Shown: positions 53,308 through 61,907 of the stretch, one piece after another
Layout of the letters: each line of letters opens with the position of its first letter
How positions within the stretch are numbered: the stretch's first letter is position 1
Assembly: GCA_013288145.1 (NCBI GenBank)
Contig: JABDCJ010000002.1
Location: 5,034-69,033, forward strand
Origin: Nitrososphaerota archaeon
GTDB lineage: Archaea; Thermoproteota; Nitrososphaeria; Nitrososphaerales; CADDZS01
DNA: 64,000 nucleotides
Reading direction: 5' to 3'
Made by a program: the position numbers and the translations under genes
The notes under the pieces: model-generated
Seen by the model: the letters and a program-made list of their open reading frames with translations, nothing else
What the model was told of the DNA's origin: nothing
The model's database searches: none

Positions 53308-53667
53308 ATGTCGCAAGCTAAGAATATCGGCCTTCAGGTCAAGGCTCCAGCTAGACACTGCGAAGATCCCAATTGCCCATTCCATGGCACCTTGAAGATC
53401 CGAGGCAAGCTAGTGACGGGGAAGGTAGTCAGTGTTTCGGCGAAGAATCTCGCTGTAATTCGGAGAGAATCTACTCAATTCTACAAGAAATATTTGCGGT
53501 ACTTTAAGAAACGCCACAAACTTCATGCGCATCTCTCGCCATGTTTTGATCTGAAACTAGGAGATATTGCGACGATCGCAGAATGTAGACCGATTTCAAA
53601 GACAGTTTCTTTTGTAGTCGTGGACAGCGTCAGAGAGACAGTTACTGATAAGGCCGGGCAAAAGTAG
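53308..53667 (+). CDS. rps17: Ribosomal protein S17 (uS17)
   Basis: Early 16S binder. The archaeal-type N-terminus includes CEDPNCPFHGTLKIRGKL, and KYLRYFKKRHKLHAHLSPC and GDIATIAECRPISKTVSFVV form the OB-fold core. It is 119 residues, ATG start. Confidence 0.95.
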   Translation: MSQAKNIGLQVKAPARHCEDPNCPFHGTLKIRGKLVTGKVVSVSAKNLAVIRRESTQFYKKYLRYFKKRHKLHAHLSPCFDLKLGDIATIAECRPISKTVSFVVVDSVRETVTDKAGQK

Positions 53668-53691
53668 AGAGAAATTTTCGGTGGATTAGTT

Positions 53692-54126
53692 TTGTCGACT
53701 AAATCAAGAGCGGTTTCAGCAAAAGGAGTCTCAGAGTTTAAGCTATACATTACCAGGGCTGTTCCTGTTAATGCAGTGATAACCTGCGCTGATAATACTG
53801 GCGCAAAAACACTTCGAGTTGTTAACGTCACAAGGTATCACGGAAGGCTGAGACGAGTTCCGGCTGCGTCAGTCGGAGATCACATAACCGTCGTCGTAAA
53901 ACGTGGCCCTCCTGAGCTTAGAAAGCAAACTTTCGGAGCAGTGATCATCAGACAAAAGTACGCGGTAAGGAGAGTCAGCGGTCAGAGAATAATGTTCGAA
54001 GACAACGCCGCTGTCATAATTACTCCAGAGGGCGATCTGAAAGGTACGGATATCAAAGGACCTGTCGCAGCTGAAGCTGCAGAAAGATGGCCAAGAATTG
54101 CCAACCTTGCCACTATGATTGTTTGA
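53692..54126 (+). CDS. rpl14: Ribosomal protein L14 (uL14)
   Basis: Subunit-interface protein. The core is ITCADNTGAKTLRVVNV, then VGDHITVVVKRGPPELRKQ and RISGQRI-like RRVSGQRIMFEDNAAVIITPEGDLKG. It is 144 residues. The start is TTG, 24 bp after S17. Confidence 0.95.
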   Translation: MSTKSRAVSAKGVSEFKLYITRAVPVNAVITCADNTGAKTLRVVNVTRYHGRLRRVPAASVGDHITVVVKRGPPELRKQTFGAVIIRQKYAVRRVSGQRIMFEDNAAVIITPEGDLKGTDIKGPVAAEAAERWPRIANLATMIV

Positions 54127-54146
54127 TGAAATGGAGTTAATCATAA

Positions 54147-54518
54147 TTGAAATTCTCAACTAGTTCTTCAAAACCGGTAAAGGTAAGAAAAGCGCTTGCC
54201 AATAATCCAACTAGAGAAAGGACACTGAAGTTAGCACGGGCAATGCTCTCCGCAGATCTAAAATCAAAATACGCGACGAATTCTGTCCGCGTAAGACCGG
54301 GCGATAGTGTAAGACTAGTGAGGGGCGAGTACGCTGGTGTAGAAGGAAAAATTCAGAAGGTCTTTCCTGCGGAGGGTCGAGTTACCGTAGAGGGGGTTAC
54401 ACGAGAGAAAATCGCGGGTGGAACAACGCCTTTGAGAATTCACACTTCAAACGTTGTCGTCACCAGCCTTAACCTGGATGACAAATTTCGCAGGCAGAAA
54501 TTAGAAGGTACTTCCTAA
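54147..54518 (+). CDS. rpl24: Ribosomal protein L24 (uL24)
   Basis: 50S assembly protein with a KOW motif: VRPGDSVRLVRGEYAGVEGKI. The beginning SSKPVKVRKALANNP and a C-terminal VTSLNLDD segment are archaeal. It is 123 residues, TTG start. Confidence 0.94.
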   Translation: MKFSTSSSKPVKVRKALANNPTRERTLKLARAMLSADLKSKYATNSVRVRPGDSVRLVRGEYAGVEGKIQKVFPAEGRVTVEGVTREKIAGGTTPLRIHTSNVVVTSLNLDDKFRRQKLEGTS

Positions 54519-54545
54519 TTTTTCAAGTTGACAGTGAATATTTGA

Positions 54546-55283
54546 ATGGCAAAAAAGAGTGGTAGTCTAAAGGCAAAACGATCTGCTAGTCCCGCGTTCT
54601 GGCAAATTTCGAGAAAAGACAAAAGATTCGTGGTTAGGACTTCTCCTGGACCTCATCCCAAGGCTCTCAGCTATCCCCTGCTAGTTGTCCTAAGAGACGT
54701 TCTCGGACTCGCTAAAACGAGACGTGAGGCGCTTTCTGTCCTAAATGAGGGAAAGGTTAGCGTCGACGGCCGAGTTGTAAAGTCAGAGGCTTTTCCAATA
54801 GGATTGATGGACGTTGTTGATTTTCCCGAAGTAGGTCGGTCTTACAGAATGGTTCCCTACTATGGCAGGCTGGTTCCTGTTGAAATCGATTCGAAGGAAA
54901 AAGGCTTGAAGCTTTGTCATGTAAAGTCGAAAAAGACTGTGCGCGGTTCAAAGCTTAGCTATGGCTTGCATGACGGCCGGGTGATATTTCCTGAAGCTGA
55001 AGTAGATATTCGACCGGGCGACGCATGTATCATAAAGATTCCGACCCAGGAATTTCAAGCAAGTTTCAGACTGGGAAAGGAAACACTTGCGCTTGTGATT
55101 CGAGGCGAAAAGTCAGGTCAAGTTGCAACGGTCGAGGATGTGAAGCCCGGGACTTACTCAAGGGGATCTATTGCAACTATCAGATTCGCGGACGGAACTT
55201 CCTCTGAGCTTCCGACGAGCGTTCTGCTTCCCATAGGGAAACAAATCCCAGAGATTACTCTGACAAAGACTGCGGCATCGTAG
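54546..55283 (+). CDS. rps4e: Ribosomal protein S4e
   Basis: Archaeal/eukaryotic 30S protein. It starts with a basic region (AKKSGSLKAKRSASPAFW), then an S4-like RNA-binding domain (LGLAKTRREALSVLNEGKVSVDGRVVK) and a central and KOW domain (LVIRGEKSGQVATVEDV). It is 245 residues, ATG start. Confidence 0.96.
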   Translation: MAKKSGSLKAKRSASPAFWQISRKDKRFVVRTSPGPHPKALSYPLLVVLRDVLGLAKTRREALSVLNEGKVSVDGRVVKSEAFPIGLMDVVDFPEVGRSYRMVPYYGRLVPVEIDSKEKGLKLCHVKSKKTVRGSKLSYGLHDGRVIFPEAEVDIRPGDACIIKIPTQEFQASFRLGKETLALVIRGEKSGQVATVEDVKPGTYSRGSIATIRFADGTSSELPTSVLLPIGKQIPEITLTKTAAS

Positions 55284-55306
55284 AAAATTAGAGGTATTAT
55301 TCTCCA

Positions 55307-55855
55307 TTGAGCACCACTCAACAAACTGTTCAGGAAGTTAGAAGTGACGATTCCAATCCAAGGCGCGTCAGAATAGGTAAGGTCGTCATCAACATTGGCG
55401 TCGGTCGATCGGGCGAAGCGATAGAACGAGCAAGGCGTGTTATTGAGGAACTCGTGAAGCAGAAGGCAAGCTCAAGACCAGCAAAGAAATCCATTCGGGA
55501 CTTTGGTGTCCACAAGGGTGAACCTATCGGGATGATGGTTACAATCCGCGGAAAAAGAGCTCCAGAAGTGTTGAAGCTTCTATTGCAAGGCAGAGAAAAT
55601 AGGATTCCACTTTCAGCTTTCGACGATTTTGGTAATTGCTCCTTTGGAATAAAAGAACACATAGAAATTCCTGGAGTCAGGTACAGCCCCGACATCGGAA
55701 TTTTTGGCATGAACGTTTCGGCTGTTTTGGAAAGAGCTGGGTACAGAGTTTCGAAGCGAAACCGGTCTCCAACTAAAATTGGAAGAAAACATCGTGTGGG
55801 GCGTGTAGAAGCTGAAGAATTTTTCAAAAAGAACTTTGGAGTGGAGATAGTCTAG
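55307..55855 (+). CDS. rpl5: Ribosomal protein L5 (uL5)
   Basis: Binds 5S rRNA. Blocks are RIGKVVINIGVGRSGEAIERA, IRDFGVHKGEPIGMMVTIRGKRA and FGIKEHIEIPGVRYSPDIGI. It is 182 residues, TTG start. Its TAG is followed immediately by the S14 start. Confidence 0.95.
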   Translation: MSTTQQTVQEVRSDDSNPRRVRIGKVVINIGVGRSGEAIERARRVIEELVKQKASSRPAKKSIRDFGVHKGEPIGMMVTIRGKRAPEVLKLLLQGRENRIPLSAFDDFGNCSFGIKEHIEIPGVRYSPDIGIFGMNVSAVLERAGYRVSKRNRSPTKIGRKHRVGRVEAEEFFKKNFGVEIV

Positions 55856-56020
55856 TTGCCGAAAGAACGACACGGGAAGCCGAGAAAATTCGGCAAGGGC
55901 TCAAGGTACTGCAGGAGATGCGGACAATACGGCGCTCTGATACAGAAATACGATCTGATGTTGTGTCGCCAGTGTTTCCGAGAAGTCGCGCCTAAATTAG
56001 GATTCAAGAAATTCGAGTAA
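55856..56020 (+). CDS. rps14: Ribosomal protein S14 (uS14), zinc type
   Basis: A 54-residue gene. The TTG start directly follows the L5 stop codon. The protein begins [19 protein letters not shown] and carries Cys19, Cys22, Cys37 and Cys40 as a zinc ribbon (CRRC and CRQC), ending FKKFE. Length, motif and order between L5 and S8 are all standard for archaea. Confidence 0.94.
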   Translation: MPKERHGKPRKFGKGSRYCRRCGQYGALIQKYDLMLCRQCFREVAPKLGFKKFE

Positions 56021-56048
56021 ATGGATTGAGAGAAAAGGGGAAATTTTT

Positions 56049-56441
56049 TTGGCTGCAATCAATGTAATGGCAAATCTTTTCGCTACAATTTACAATAACG
56101 AGATCAGAAACAAGAAAGAATGCCTTGTAATTCCTGCTTCAAAGCTGGCTACTTCAGTGCTCCAGTCTATGTCCAAGAACAAATTCATCGGAGAGTTCGA
56201 GTTAATTGACGATGGGATAGCTGGCAAATTCAAGATTCAGCTTCTGGGAAGAATCAACCGCTGCGGGTCAATCTCCCCAAGATATAGCGTTGCCCGAACC
56301 GGTTATAATCGATGGGAGAGGCAATTTCTGCCGGCCGTCGGCGTTGGCATCCTTCTAGTATCCACGCCCAAGGGAGTAATGTCACACAACGAAGCCCAAG
56401 AAAAAGGATTGGGTGGGAGATTGATTGGTTATGTCTATTAG
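56049..56441 (+). CDS. rps8: Ribosomal protein S8 (uS8)
   Basis: 16S rRNA-binding protein. MANLFATIYNNEIRNKKECL, FIGEFELIDDGIAGKFKIQL and GILLVSTPKGVMSHNEAQEK are core blocks. It is 130 residues. The TTG start again emerges from a seven-T run; an internal ATG would shorten the conserved N-terminus. Confidence 0.95.
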   Translation: MAAINVMANLFATIYNNEIRNKKECLVIPASKLATSVLQSMSKNKFIGEFELIDDGIAGKFKIQLLGRINRCGSISPRYSVARTGYNRWERQFLPAVGVGILLVSTPKGVMSHNEAQEKGLGGRLIGYVY

Positions 56442-57003
56442 TTCAGAACAAAAACCTGTATCGAAGAAGTCACAAGATCTTGATACTAATGTAGAGTTGC
56501 CTGAGGGCGTTAGCGCTAAATTCAAGGACGGACAGGTAACTGTAACGGGCCCTCTGGGTAAAGTTTCTCAGGATTTTTCGAAGATTCCGGTTAACCTAGA
56601 AATCAACGGAAACACAGTCAAAATCGTTACTCATGGAGCGAGAAGAAAAAACAGGTCAATCATTAACACGGCTCGTTCTCTGGTAGCAAATGCGGTTCGC
56701 GGTGTTACAAAGGGGTACGAGTACAAACTGAAAGTAATCTACGCGCACTTTCCAGTGACGGTCAAGGTTCAGGGCAAAAAGGTCGTAGTCGAGAATTTCT
56801 ATGGCGAGAGATCGCCCAGGGTCGCCGAAATAATCGGAGACACAAAGGCTGAGGTTCAAGGTGAGGATATTATCCTGAAGGGAGTTTCAATTCAGGATGT
56901 CGGGCAGACTGCCGCAAATTTAGAGCAGGCTACTACTGTGAAAAGAAAAGATCAGCGGGTGTTTTTGGATGGTGTCTATGTTTATGAGCGAATCAGAAAA
57001 TAA
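56431..57003 (+). CDS. rpl6: Ribosomal protein L6 (uL6)
   Basis: Near the GTPase centre. It has the two L6 repeats with VELPEGVSAKFKDGQVTVTGP, VTKGYEYKLKVIYAHFPVTVK and ILKGVSIQDVGQTAANLEQA. ATG at 56431 gives about 190 residues; a TTG six bases earlier is possible. It overlaps the S8 end by 11 bp. Confidence 0.95.
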   Translation: MSISSEQKPVSKKSQDLDTNVELPEGVSAKFKDGQVTVTGPLGKVSQDFSKIPVNLEINGNTVKIVTHGARRKNRSIINTARSLVANAVRGVTKGYEYKLKVIYAHFPVTVKVQGKKVVVENFYGERSPRVAEIIGDTKAEVQGEDIILKGVSIQDVGQTAANLEQATTVKRKDQRVFLDGVYVYERIRK

Positions 57004-57505
57004 ATCCAAAGGTAACAGGCCCGCGAGCAGGCAAGATCTCGTAAGAATGCTCGAGCTTCGCAGCCAGATCAAATCGAGGACTCCTTACTTCCGCCGCTTT
57101 GAATCATGGCGTTATATGAGGTTGGACTATCCCTGGAGAAAACCGAAAGGAATCGACAATCACCAGAGAAAGTCCATCAAGGGATGGCCCCATCTAGTCA
57201 AGATTGGTTACAGGGTTCCAAAGGAGGTCCGATATCTGCACCCATCAGGGTATAGGGATATTTTGATCCACAACATGAAAGAACTCGAAGCTCTCTCGGC
57301 GGAGACAGATGCTGCAAGAATTGCTGGCAGTGTTGGAAGAAGAAAGCGAATAGAACTTGCAATGAGAGCCAGGGAGCTGGGAATTAGAGTATTGAACGGT
57401 CGCAACCTTCTCACCGTAACTAAAACAGAAGAAGAAGCAGAAAAGGAAGAACCTGCCGGCAAAAAGAAGAAGGACAGTTCTAAGAGTAAAGGGAAGAAAA
57501 AGTAG
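56984..57505 (+). CDS. rpl32e: Ribosomal protein L32e
   Basis: Archaeal/eukaryotic 50S protein. The block RTPYFRRFESWRYMRL, then WRKPKGIDNHQRKSIKGWP and VRYLHPSGYRDILIHNMKEL are diagnostic. A lysine/serine-rich tail ends the protein. ATG at 56984 (MSESENKSKG) or the earlier ATG at 56978 may start it; both overlap the L6 end. Confidence 0.94.
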   Translation: MSESENKSKGNRPASRQDLVRMLELRSQIKSRTPYFRRFESWRYMRLDYPWRKPKGIDNHQRKSIKGWPHLVKIGYRVPKEVRYLHPSGYRDILIHNMKELEALSAETDAARIAGSVGRRKRIELAMRARELGIRVLNGRNLLTVTKTEEEAEKEEPAGKKKKDSSKSKGKKK

Positions 57506-57523
57506 CGGAACAAGTGGATGTAA

Positions 57524-57967
57524 TTGGCAGACTTAACAAGTAAGAGACGCTTAGCGGCAGAACTCTTAGGCGTTGGTAAATCTCGCGTTAGACTTGATCC
57601 CGACATTACGGAGCAATTGCAGGATTCGATCACAAGAGAGAGCATTCGTGGATGGGTATCCGCGGGCGTCATCTGGGTAGAGCCGAAAAAAGGGAATTCT
57701 CGCGGAAGATTCCGTGCTCGAAGACTGAAAAGAAAGAAGCGCGGCCTTGGACAAGGTTCTAAGAAAGGTGCACAGGGAGCGAGAGTCGGGAAAAAGAGCC
57801 TCTGGGTTGCAAGGGTTAGGATGCTTCGAAGGATATTGAAAACTAGGAGAGACCGCGGAGAAATCACAAATCAAGATTTCAAATCCATGTACCTTCAGGT
57901 AAAGGGAGCACAGATTAGAACGAGGAAACGACTTGATGAGGAGCTTGCCAAGGTTCAAAGGAGATAG
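57524..57967 (+). CDS. rpl19e: Ribosomal protein L19e
   Basis: DLTSKRRLAAELLGVGKSRV is the typical beginning, followed by ESIRGWVSAGVIWVEPKKG, a very basic middle (RARRLKRKKRGLGQGSKKG) and KSMYLQVKGAQIRTRKRL. It is 147 residues, TTG start. Confidence 0.95.
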   Translation: MADLTSKRRLAAELLGVGKSRVRLDPDITEQLQDSITRESIRGWVSAGVIWVEPKKGNSRGRFRARRLKRKKRGLGQGSKKGAQGARVGKKSLWVARVRMLRRILKTRRDRGEITNQDFKSMYLQVKGAQIRTRKRLDEELAKVQRR

Positions 57968-57978
57968 ATATAGAAAAT

Positions 57979-58572
57979 ATGCCTTCTAATCACTACGTTC
58001 ACGTTTTCCGTCGCAGACGCGAAGGAAAGACCGATTACCGTAAACGAAAGGGGATAATTCTTGGAAAGACTCCTTTTGTCTCCGTACACATTTCAGGCAA
58101 GTACATCTATTCCCAGATACTGAAGCCAACGCCAATTGGCGACCTCACTGTCGCATCCGCCTCCTCACGCGATCTTGTGAAGAAATTCGGATGGAAGGGA
58201 TCAACAAAGAATTTGCCCGGGGCCTATCTGACAGGTTACTATCTTGGTCATTTGGCGGGAGAGCACGATTTGAAACAGGCGATAGTTTACTCAGGAGTAG
58301 GAAGATTTGTTCATGGATCCAGGGTTGCTTCTCTGATCAGTGGTGCTAGAGACGCGGGGCTCGAAATCCAAGTTAACGAAGAAAGTCTTCCGAATGACAA
58401 GAGGATCTCTGGTAAACACATTGCAGATTATTCCCTAAAGCTCGAGAAAGAGGACAAAGAAAAAAGAGATCAAATTTTTTCCAAGGTTCTTTCCTCAGGA
58501 TTCAACCCATCCGAATATCCGGCGCACTTTGAAACTGTCAAAGCGAAGATTGGGTCCGAAGATTCAAATTAA
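57979..58572 (+). CDS. rpl18: Ribosomal protein L18 (uL18)
   Basis: 5S rRNA binder of the long archaeal type. Blocks are FRRRREGKTDYRKRKGIIL, SRDLVKKFGWKGSTKNLPGA, LTGYYLGHLA and RFVHGSRVASLISGARDAGL. It is 197 residues, ATG start. Confidence 0.95.
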   Translation: MPSNHYVHVFRRRREGKTDYRKRKGIILGKTPFVSVHISGKYIYSQILKPTPIGDLTVASASSRDLVKKFGWKGSTKNLPGAYLTGYYLGHLAGEHDLKQAIVYSGVGRFVHGSRVASLISGARDAGLEIQVNEESLPNDKRISGKHIADYSLKLEKEDKEKRDQIFSKVLSSGFNPSEYPAHFETVKAKIGSEDSN

Positions 58573-58587
58573 TTGTAGAGTGTAAAA

Positions 58588-59289
58588 ATGTCTCAAAATT
58601 CAGTAAGCAGCGGTAGCGCACCTCCAGTAGAGAGCCCATCCGTTCCTCGCCCCCCACCACAGAGAGAAGAAAGGAGACGAGAGAGAGAACAAGCTCCGTG
58701 GGTTCCGAAGACGAGGTTGGGTGAGCTTGTGGCGACGGGAAAGATAACTACACTCGAAGAGATCTTCGAGAGTGGGCAGCGGGTGAAGGAGGGAGAGATC
58801 GTGAAAAAACTTCTGCCCGATTTGAAATCTAACGTTGTTAGCGTTGGAATAGTTCAAAAACAGACTGATGCCGGAGAAATTACGAAATTCGCTGCGGTTG
58901 TCGCGGTAGGTAATGAAGCTGGCTGGTTCGGAGTGGGGAGAGGAAAGGCCGTTCAAATGAGAAGTGCGATCGATAAGGCTACCACAGACGCTTATCTCAA
59001 TATAATTCCAGTAAAGTTGGGTTGCGGAAGCTGGGAATGCAGGGATGGCAGACCACATTCTGTTCCATTTAGAATTACTGGAAAGGGAGGCAGCGTTCGC
59101 GTGGAGATTATTCCTGCTCCGCGTGGCCTGGGTCTGGTTGCCGGAGAAACTGTAAGGAATCTTCTCGGCTTGGCTGGAGTAAAAGACGCTTGGACAAGAA
59201 CTTATGGTTCAACTAATACAATGTCGTCAATTGCGAACGCCGTCTACGATGCGCTGAAAAAGATCCACGGAATCAGCGTTGTAAAGTAA
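58588..59289 (+). CDS. rps5: Ribosomal protein S5 (uS5)
   Basis: Decoding-accuracy protein. The double-stranded RNA-binding and C-terminal domains show WFGVGRGKAVQMRSAIDKAT, GCGSWECRDGRPHSVPFRIT and IPAPRGLGLVAGETVRNLLG. A proline/arginine-rich N-terminal extension of about 30 residues (VPRPPPQREERRRE) is longer than in many archaea. It is 233 residues, ATG start. Confidence 0.95.
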   Translation: MSQNSVSSGSAPPVESPSVPRPPPQREERRREREQAPWVPKTRLGELVATGKITTLEEIFESGQRVKEGEIVKKLLPDLKSNVVSVGIVQKQTDAGEITKFAAVVAVGNEAGWFGVGRGKAVQMRSAIDKATTDAYLNIIPVKLGCGSWECRDGRPHSVPFRITGKGGSVRVEIIPAPRGLGLVAGETVRNLLGLAGVKDAWTRTYGSTNTMSSIANAVYDALKKIHGISVVK

Positions 59290-59312
59290 GCCAAAGGGAT
59301 GATGAGTTCAAA

Positions 59313-59837
59313 ATGAGTTCTGTGATGAAAGCCGAGTCAGCCTCTGGCACAAAGGTCCAACAACCAAAGCAATCCAAGGGTAGTCTTCTGGTCGTAAACC
59401 TCCGAGGCTTGGTAAATACTCGAGCGCCAGTGCGAACTACTCTCGAACAATTGAAAGTCGGGCGAAGATTCAACGCAACTATCGTCCCCGACGATGATGT
59501 CCATCGAGGAATGCTCAATCTTGCAAAAGAACACGTAGCTTGGTGTGAACTTTCGGGAGATATTGCTGAAAAGCTGTTGATGGGACGTTCTGAAAAATCA
59601 ACTGGTACAAGAGTCTCGGAATCCGACATTTCAAAAACGCACGGTTCTTTTCGCGAGATTGCTTCCGCATTAGAGCAGGGCAAGATCAAACTAAATTCAA
59701 TTGAAGAGATCCGCCCATTTTTCCGTCTTAGTCCTCCGAGGGGAGGCTTCAAGAGGTCTATAAGGCGTCAATACAGAGACGGAGGAATTCTCGGACCGAA
59801 TGAGATGCTGGCAAGTCTGGTAGAAAAGATGCTTTAG
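59313..59837 (+). CDS. rpl30: Ribosomal protein L30 (uL30, long archaeal type)
   Basis: The L30 fold is visible in LLVVNLRGLVNTRAPVRTTL and a C-terminal archaeal/L7-like extension with RPFFRLSPPRGGFKRSIRRQ and RDGGILG. It is 174 residues; ATG at 59313, a second ATG four codons later. Confidence 0.94.
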   Translation: MSSVMKAESASGTKVQQPKQSKGSLLVVNLRGLVNTRAPVRTTLEQLKVGRRFNATIVPDDDVHRGMLNLAKEHVAWCELSGDIAEKLLMGRSEKSTGTRVSESDISKTHGSFREIASALEQGKIKLNSIEEIRPFFRLSPPRGGFKRSIRRQYRDGGILGPNEMLASLVEKML

Positions 59838-59870
59838 CATAACAGAATGAGAAGAAAAGAGTAAAGAAAA

Positions 59871-60365
59871 ATGGCATCTAGATTAAGAAAAGTGCGAAGG
59901 TTAAGAGGATCCCGAACAATGGGTTGGGGTCAGGTCGCACAACACAGAAGGACCGGGGCAAAAGGTGGATCCGGTATGGCTGGACTGCATAAACACAAGT
60001 GGAGCTACACCGTGAAGTACGCTCCTGATCATTTTGGATCGAACAAGTGGCACCCGCCGAACCAGATTCATATTGATCGCTGGATTAACCTCTATCAGCT
60101 TGAAGCGCTCTCAGTGAATGGGAGCGAAATTGATCTCGTTTCGATGGGATATGATAAGCTGCTCGGGCAGGGTTCAGTTCATTCTGCTTTGAAGGTGAAA
60201 GCTCGACGAGCTTCAGAATCCGCGGTTGAGAAGATCAAGTCTGCGGGTGGAACTATCGAGGTTCTAGAATTACCTGTGAAGAAAGAAGAGAAGAAACCGC
60301 CTCCAAAGGAAGCAGGCAAGCAAAAGAAAGCGACTCCGGCACCTCAAAAGAGCGTTCAGAAATAA
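59871..60365 (+). CDS. rpl15: Ribosomal protein L15 (uL15)
   Basis: Late-assembly 50S protein. The basic LRKVRRLRGSRTMGWGQV and RRTGAKGGSGMAGLHKHKWSY blocks are typical, and the C-terminal domain ends in a lysine/proline tail (KKEEKKPPPKEAGKQKKA). It is 164 residues, ATG start. Confidence 0.95.
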   Translation: MASRLRKVRRLRGSRTMGWGQVAQHRRTGAKGGSGMAGLHKHKWSYTVKYAPDHFGSNKWHPPNQIHIDRWINLYQLEALSVNGSEIDLVSMGYDKLLGQGSVHSALKVKARRASESAVEKIKSAGGTIEVLELPVKKEEKKPPPKEAGKQKKATPAPQKSVQK

Positions 60366-60446
60366 TATAACATCCATTTTCCAGAGTAAGGACACGCCGG
60401 CGAGCTTCAAAGAACTTAATGGAAAGTTGTAGGTAGAAGAATAAAC

Positions 60447-61907
60447 ATGGGAGCAGTCAAAGACTTCGTCAAGGCAGCTGCGACTGTACTTCCTGAAATT
60501 CGAAAACCGGTTAGAAAACCTTCTCTGAATGAGAAGTTGATGTGGACTGGTATAGCGCTTATCGTCTACATGGTTATGGCGGTCACGCCTCTTACGGGAG
60601 TTCCAATTGGTGCTTCTAATCCGAACTCTTACTCTAGCATAATTTTCGCTTCCCAGCAGGGCACGTTAATGACTCTTGGAATTGGTCCAATAGTCACAGC
60701 CGGACTCATTCTCCAGCTCCTTGCCGGCTCTGAAATAATCAAGGTTGATTTCCAGAACCCTGACGATAGATCGATTTTCACTTCCGCTACCAAACTTTTG
60801 ACGATGATCGTAATCGTCGTTGAAGCCTCCGCGTATTTGATTGGAGGTTTGTTTGGTTCCATCGCGCCGGCGGCGGCGATTGCAATCTTCTTCGAACTAT
60901 TCGCTGCTTCAGTTATAGTCATGCTTCTGGACGAACTAATCCAGAAGGGTTGGGGAATCGGAAGTGGAGTGAGTTTGTTCATCCTGGCGGGAGTCGCTCA
61001 GCGAGCAATGTGGGATATTTTCAGCCCGATCACCGTTTCCGTGGGCCAGGGTCTTTACCAGTATTACGGAGTTGTTCCTGCGACGATATCGGCTATATTC
61101 AATGGCAACGTAGGATCAATGTTCTTCCGGGAGAATGCCCCTCAGTTTCCATCGATTTTCGGTCTGATTCTGACTATAACTGTGATCTTGATAATTGTTT
61201 ACGTCGAAGGAATGAGAATTGAGATTCCAATCACTTCCACAAAGTATAGAGGATTTGCAGGAGTGTATCCGATAAAGCTGCTTTATGTCTCCAACATTCC
61301 GGTGATTCTATTTTCGGCACTTACTTCGAACATTCAATTCTTTGCCTCGTATCTCTGGAAATCATATAATCCAACAAACACCAATCCGTACTTTAACTGG
61401 TTTGCACAGTTTAATCAAACCCAGATAGCGCAAAATCCGGGCGCATCGCCCCTAACATATCAGCCTCTGCCAGGCAATTTGATCTACTACATGACTTCTC
61501 CAAATTCTATTTTCGTCGCCCATCCAGATTATCTAAGGGCGCTAACTTATGTTGCATTCGCCGTGGTATTCTCGGTAATGTTCGCGCGGATCTGGGTTGA
61601 AATCGGTGGTCTATCGCCAAAAGCAGCTGCAAAGAACTTGATAGGAGCAGACGTCATGGTGCCAGGTTTTAGGCGCAGCGGCACTTCTGTCGAAGCTATT
61701 CTCTCCAAATACATCCCGATAATTACAATTGTAGGCGGGATCTTTATTGGGCTGCTTGCCTCCCTCTCCAATATTTTGGGAGTTTATGGTACGGGAGTTG
61801 GTTTACTTCTGATGGTCGATATCATAATTCAATACTACCAGATGTTGGTCAAAGAGCAGCTCGAATCAATGATGCCTCGGCTGGGTGCATTGCTTGGACG
61901 GAGCTAA
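60447..61907 (+). CDS. secY: Preprotein translocase subunit SecY
   Basis: Central channel of the Sec translocon. Ten hydrophobic helices are visible, with a plug-region start (KPVRKPSLNEKLMWTGIALI), VTAGLILQLLAGSEI, the ribosome-contacting loop IEIPITSTKYRGFAG and PGFRRSGTSVEAILSKYIP. It is 486 residues, ATG start. It follows L15 by 81 bp, the standard archaeal order. Confidence 0.96.
   Translation: MGAVKDFVKAAATVLPEIRKPVRKPSLNEKLMWTGIALIVYMVMAVTPLTGVPIGASNPNSYSSIIFASQQGTLMTLGIGPIVTAGLILQLLAGSEIIKVDFQNPDDRSIFTSATKLLTMIVIVVEASAYLIGGLFGSIAPAAAIAIFFELFAASVIVMLLDELIQKGWGIGSGVSLFILAGVAQRAMWDIFSPITVSVGQGLYQYYGVVPATISAIFNGNVGSMFFRENAPQFPSIFGLILTITVILIIVYVEGMRIEIPITSTKYRGFAGVYPIKLLYVSNIPVILFSALTSNIQFFASYLWKSYNPTNTNPYFNWFAQFNQTQIAQNPGASPLTYQPLPGNLIYYMTSPNSIFVAHPDYLRALTYVAFAVVFSVMFARIWVEIGGLSPKAAAKNLIGADVMVPGFRRSGTSVEAILSKYIPIITIVGGIFIGLLASLSNILGVYGTGVGLLLMVDIIIQYYQMLVKEQLESMMPRLGALLGRS

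Noticed and set aside
55330..55827. 165-codon minus-strand frame opposite L5
   Set aside because: Shadow of the L5 gene; no family features.
57208..57867. Long open frame (219 codons) on the minus strand opposite L32e/L19e
   Set aside because: It is antisense to two clear ribosomal protein genes; the translation is low-complexity (Ser/Leu/Phe-rich) from the lysine-rich codons opposite and matches nothing.
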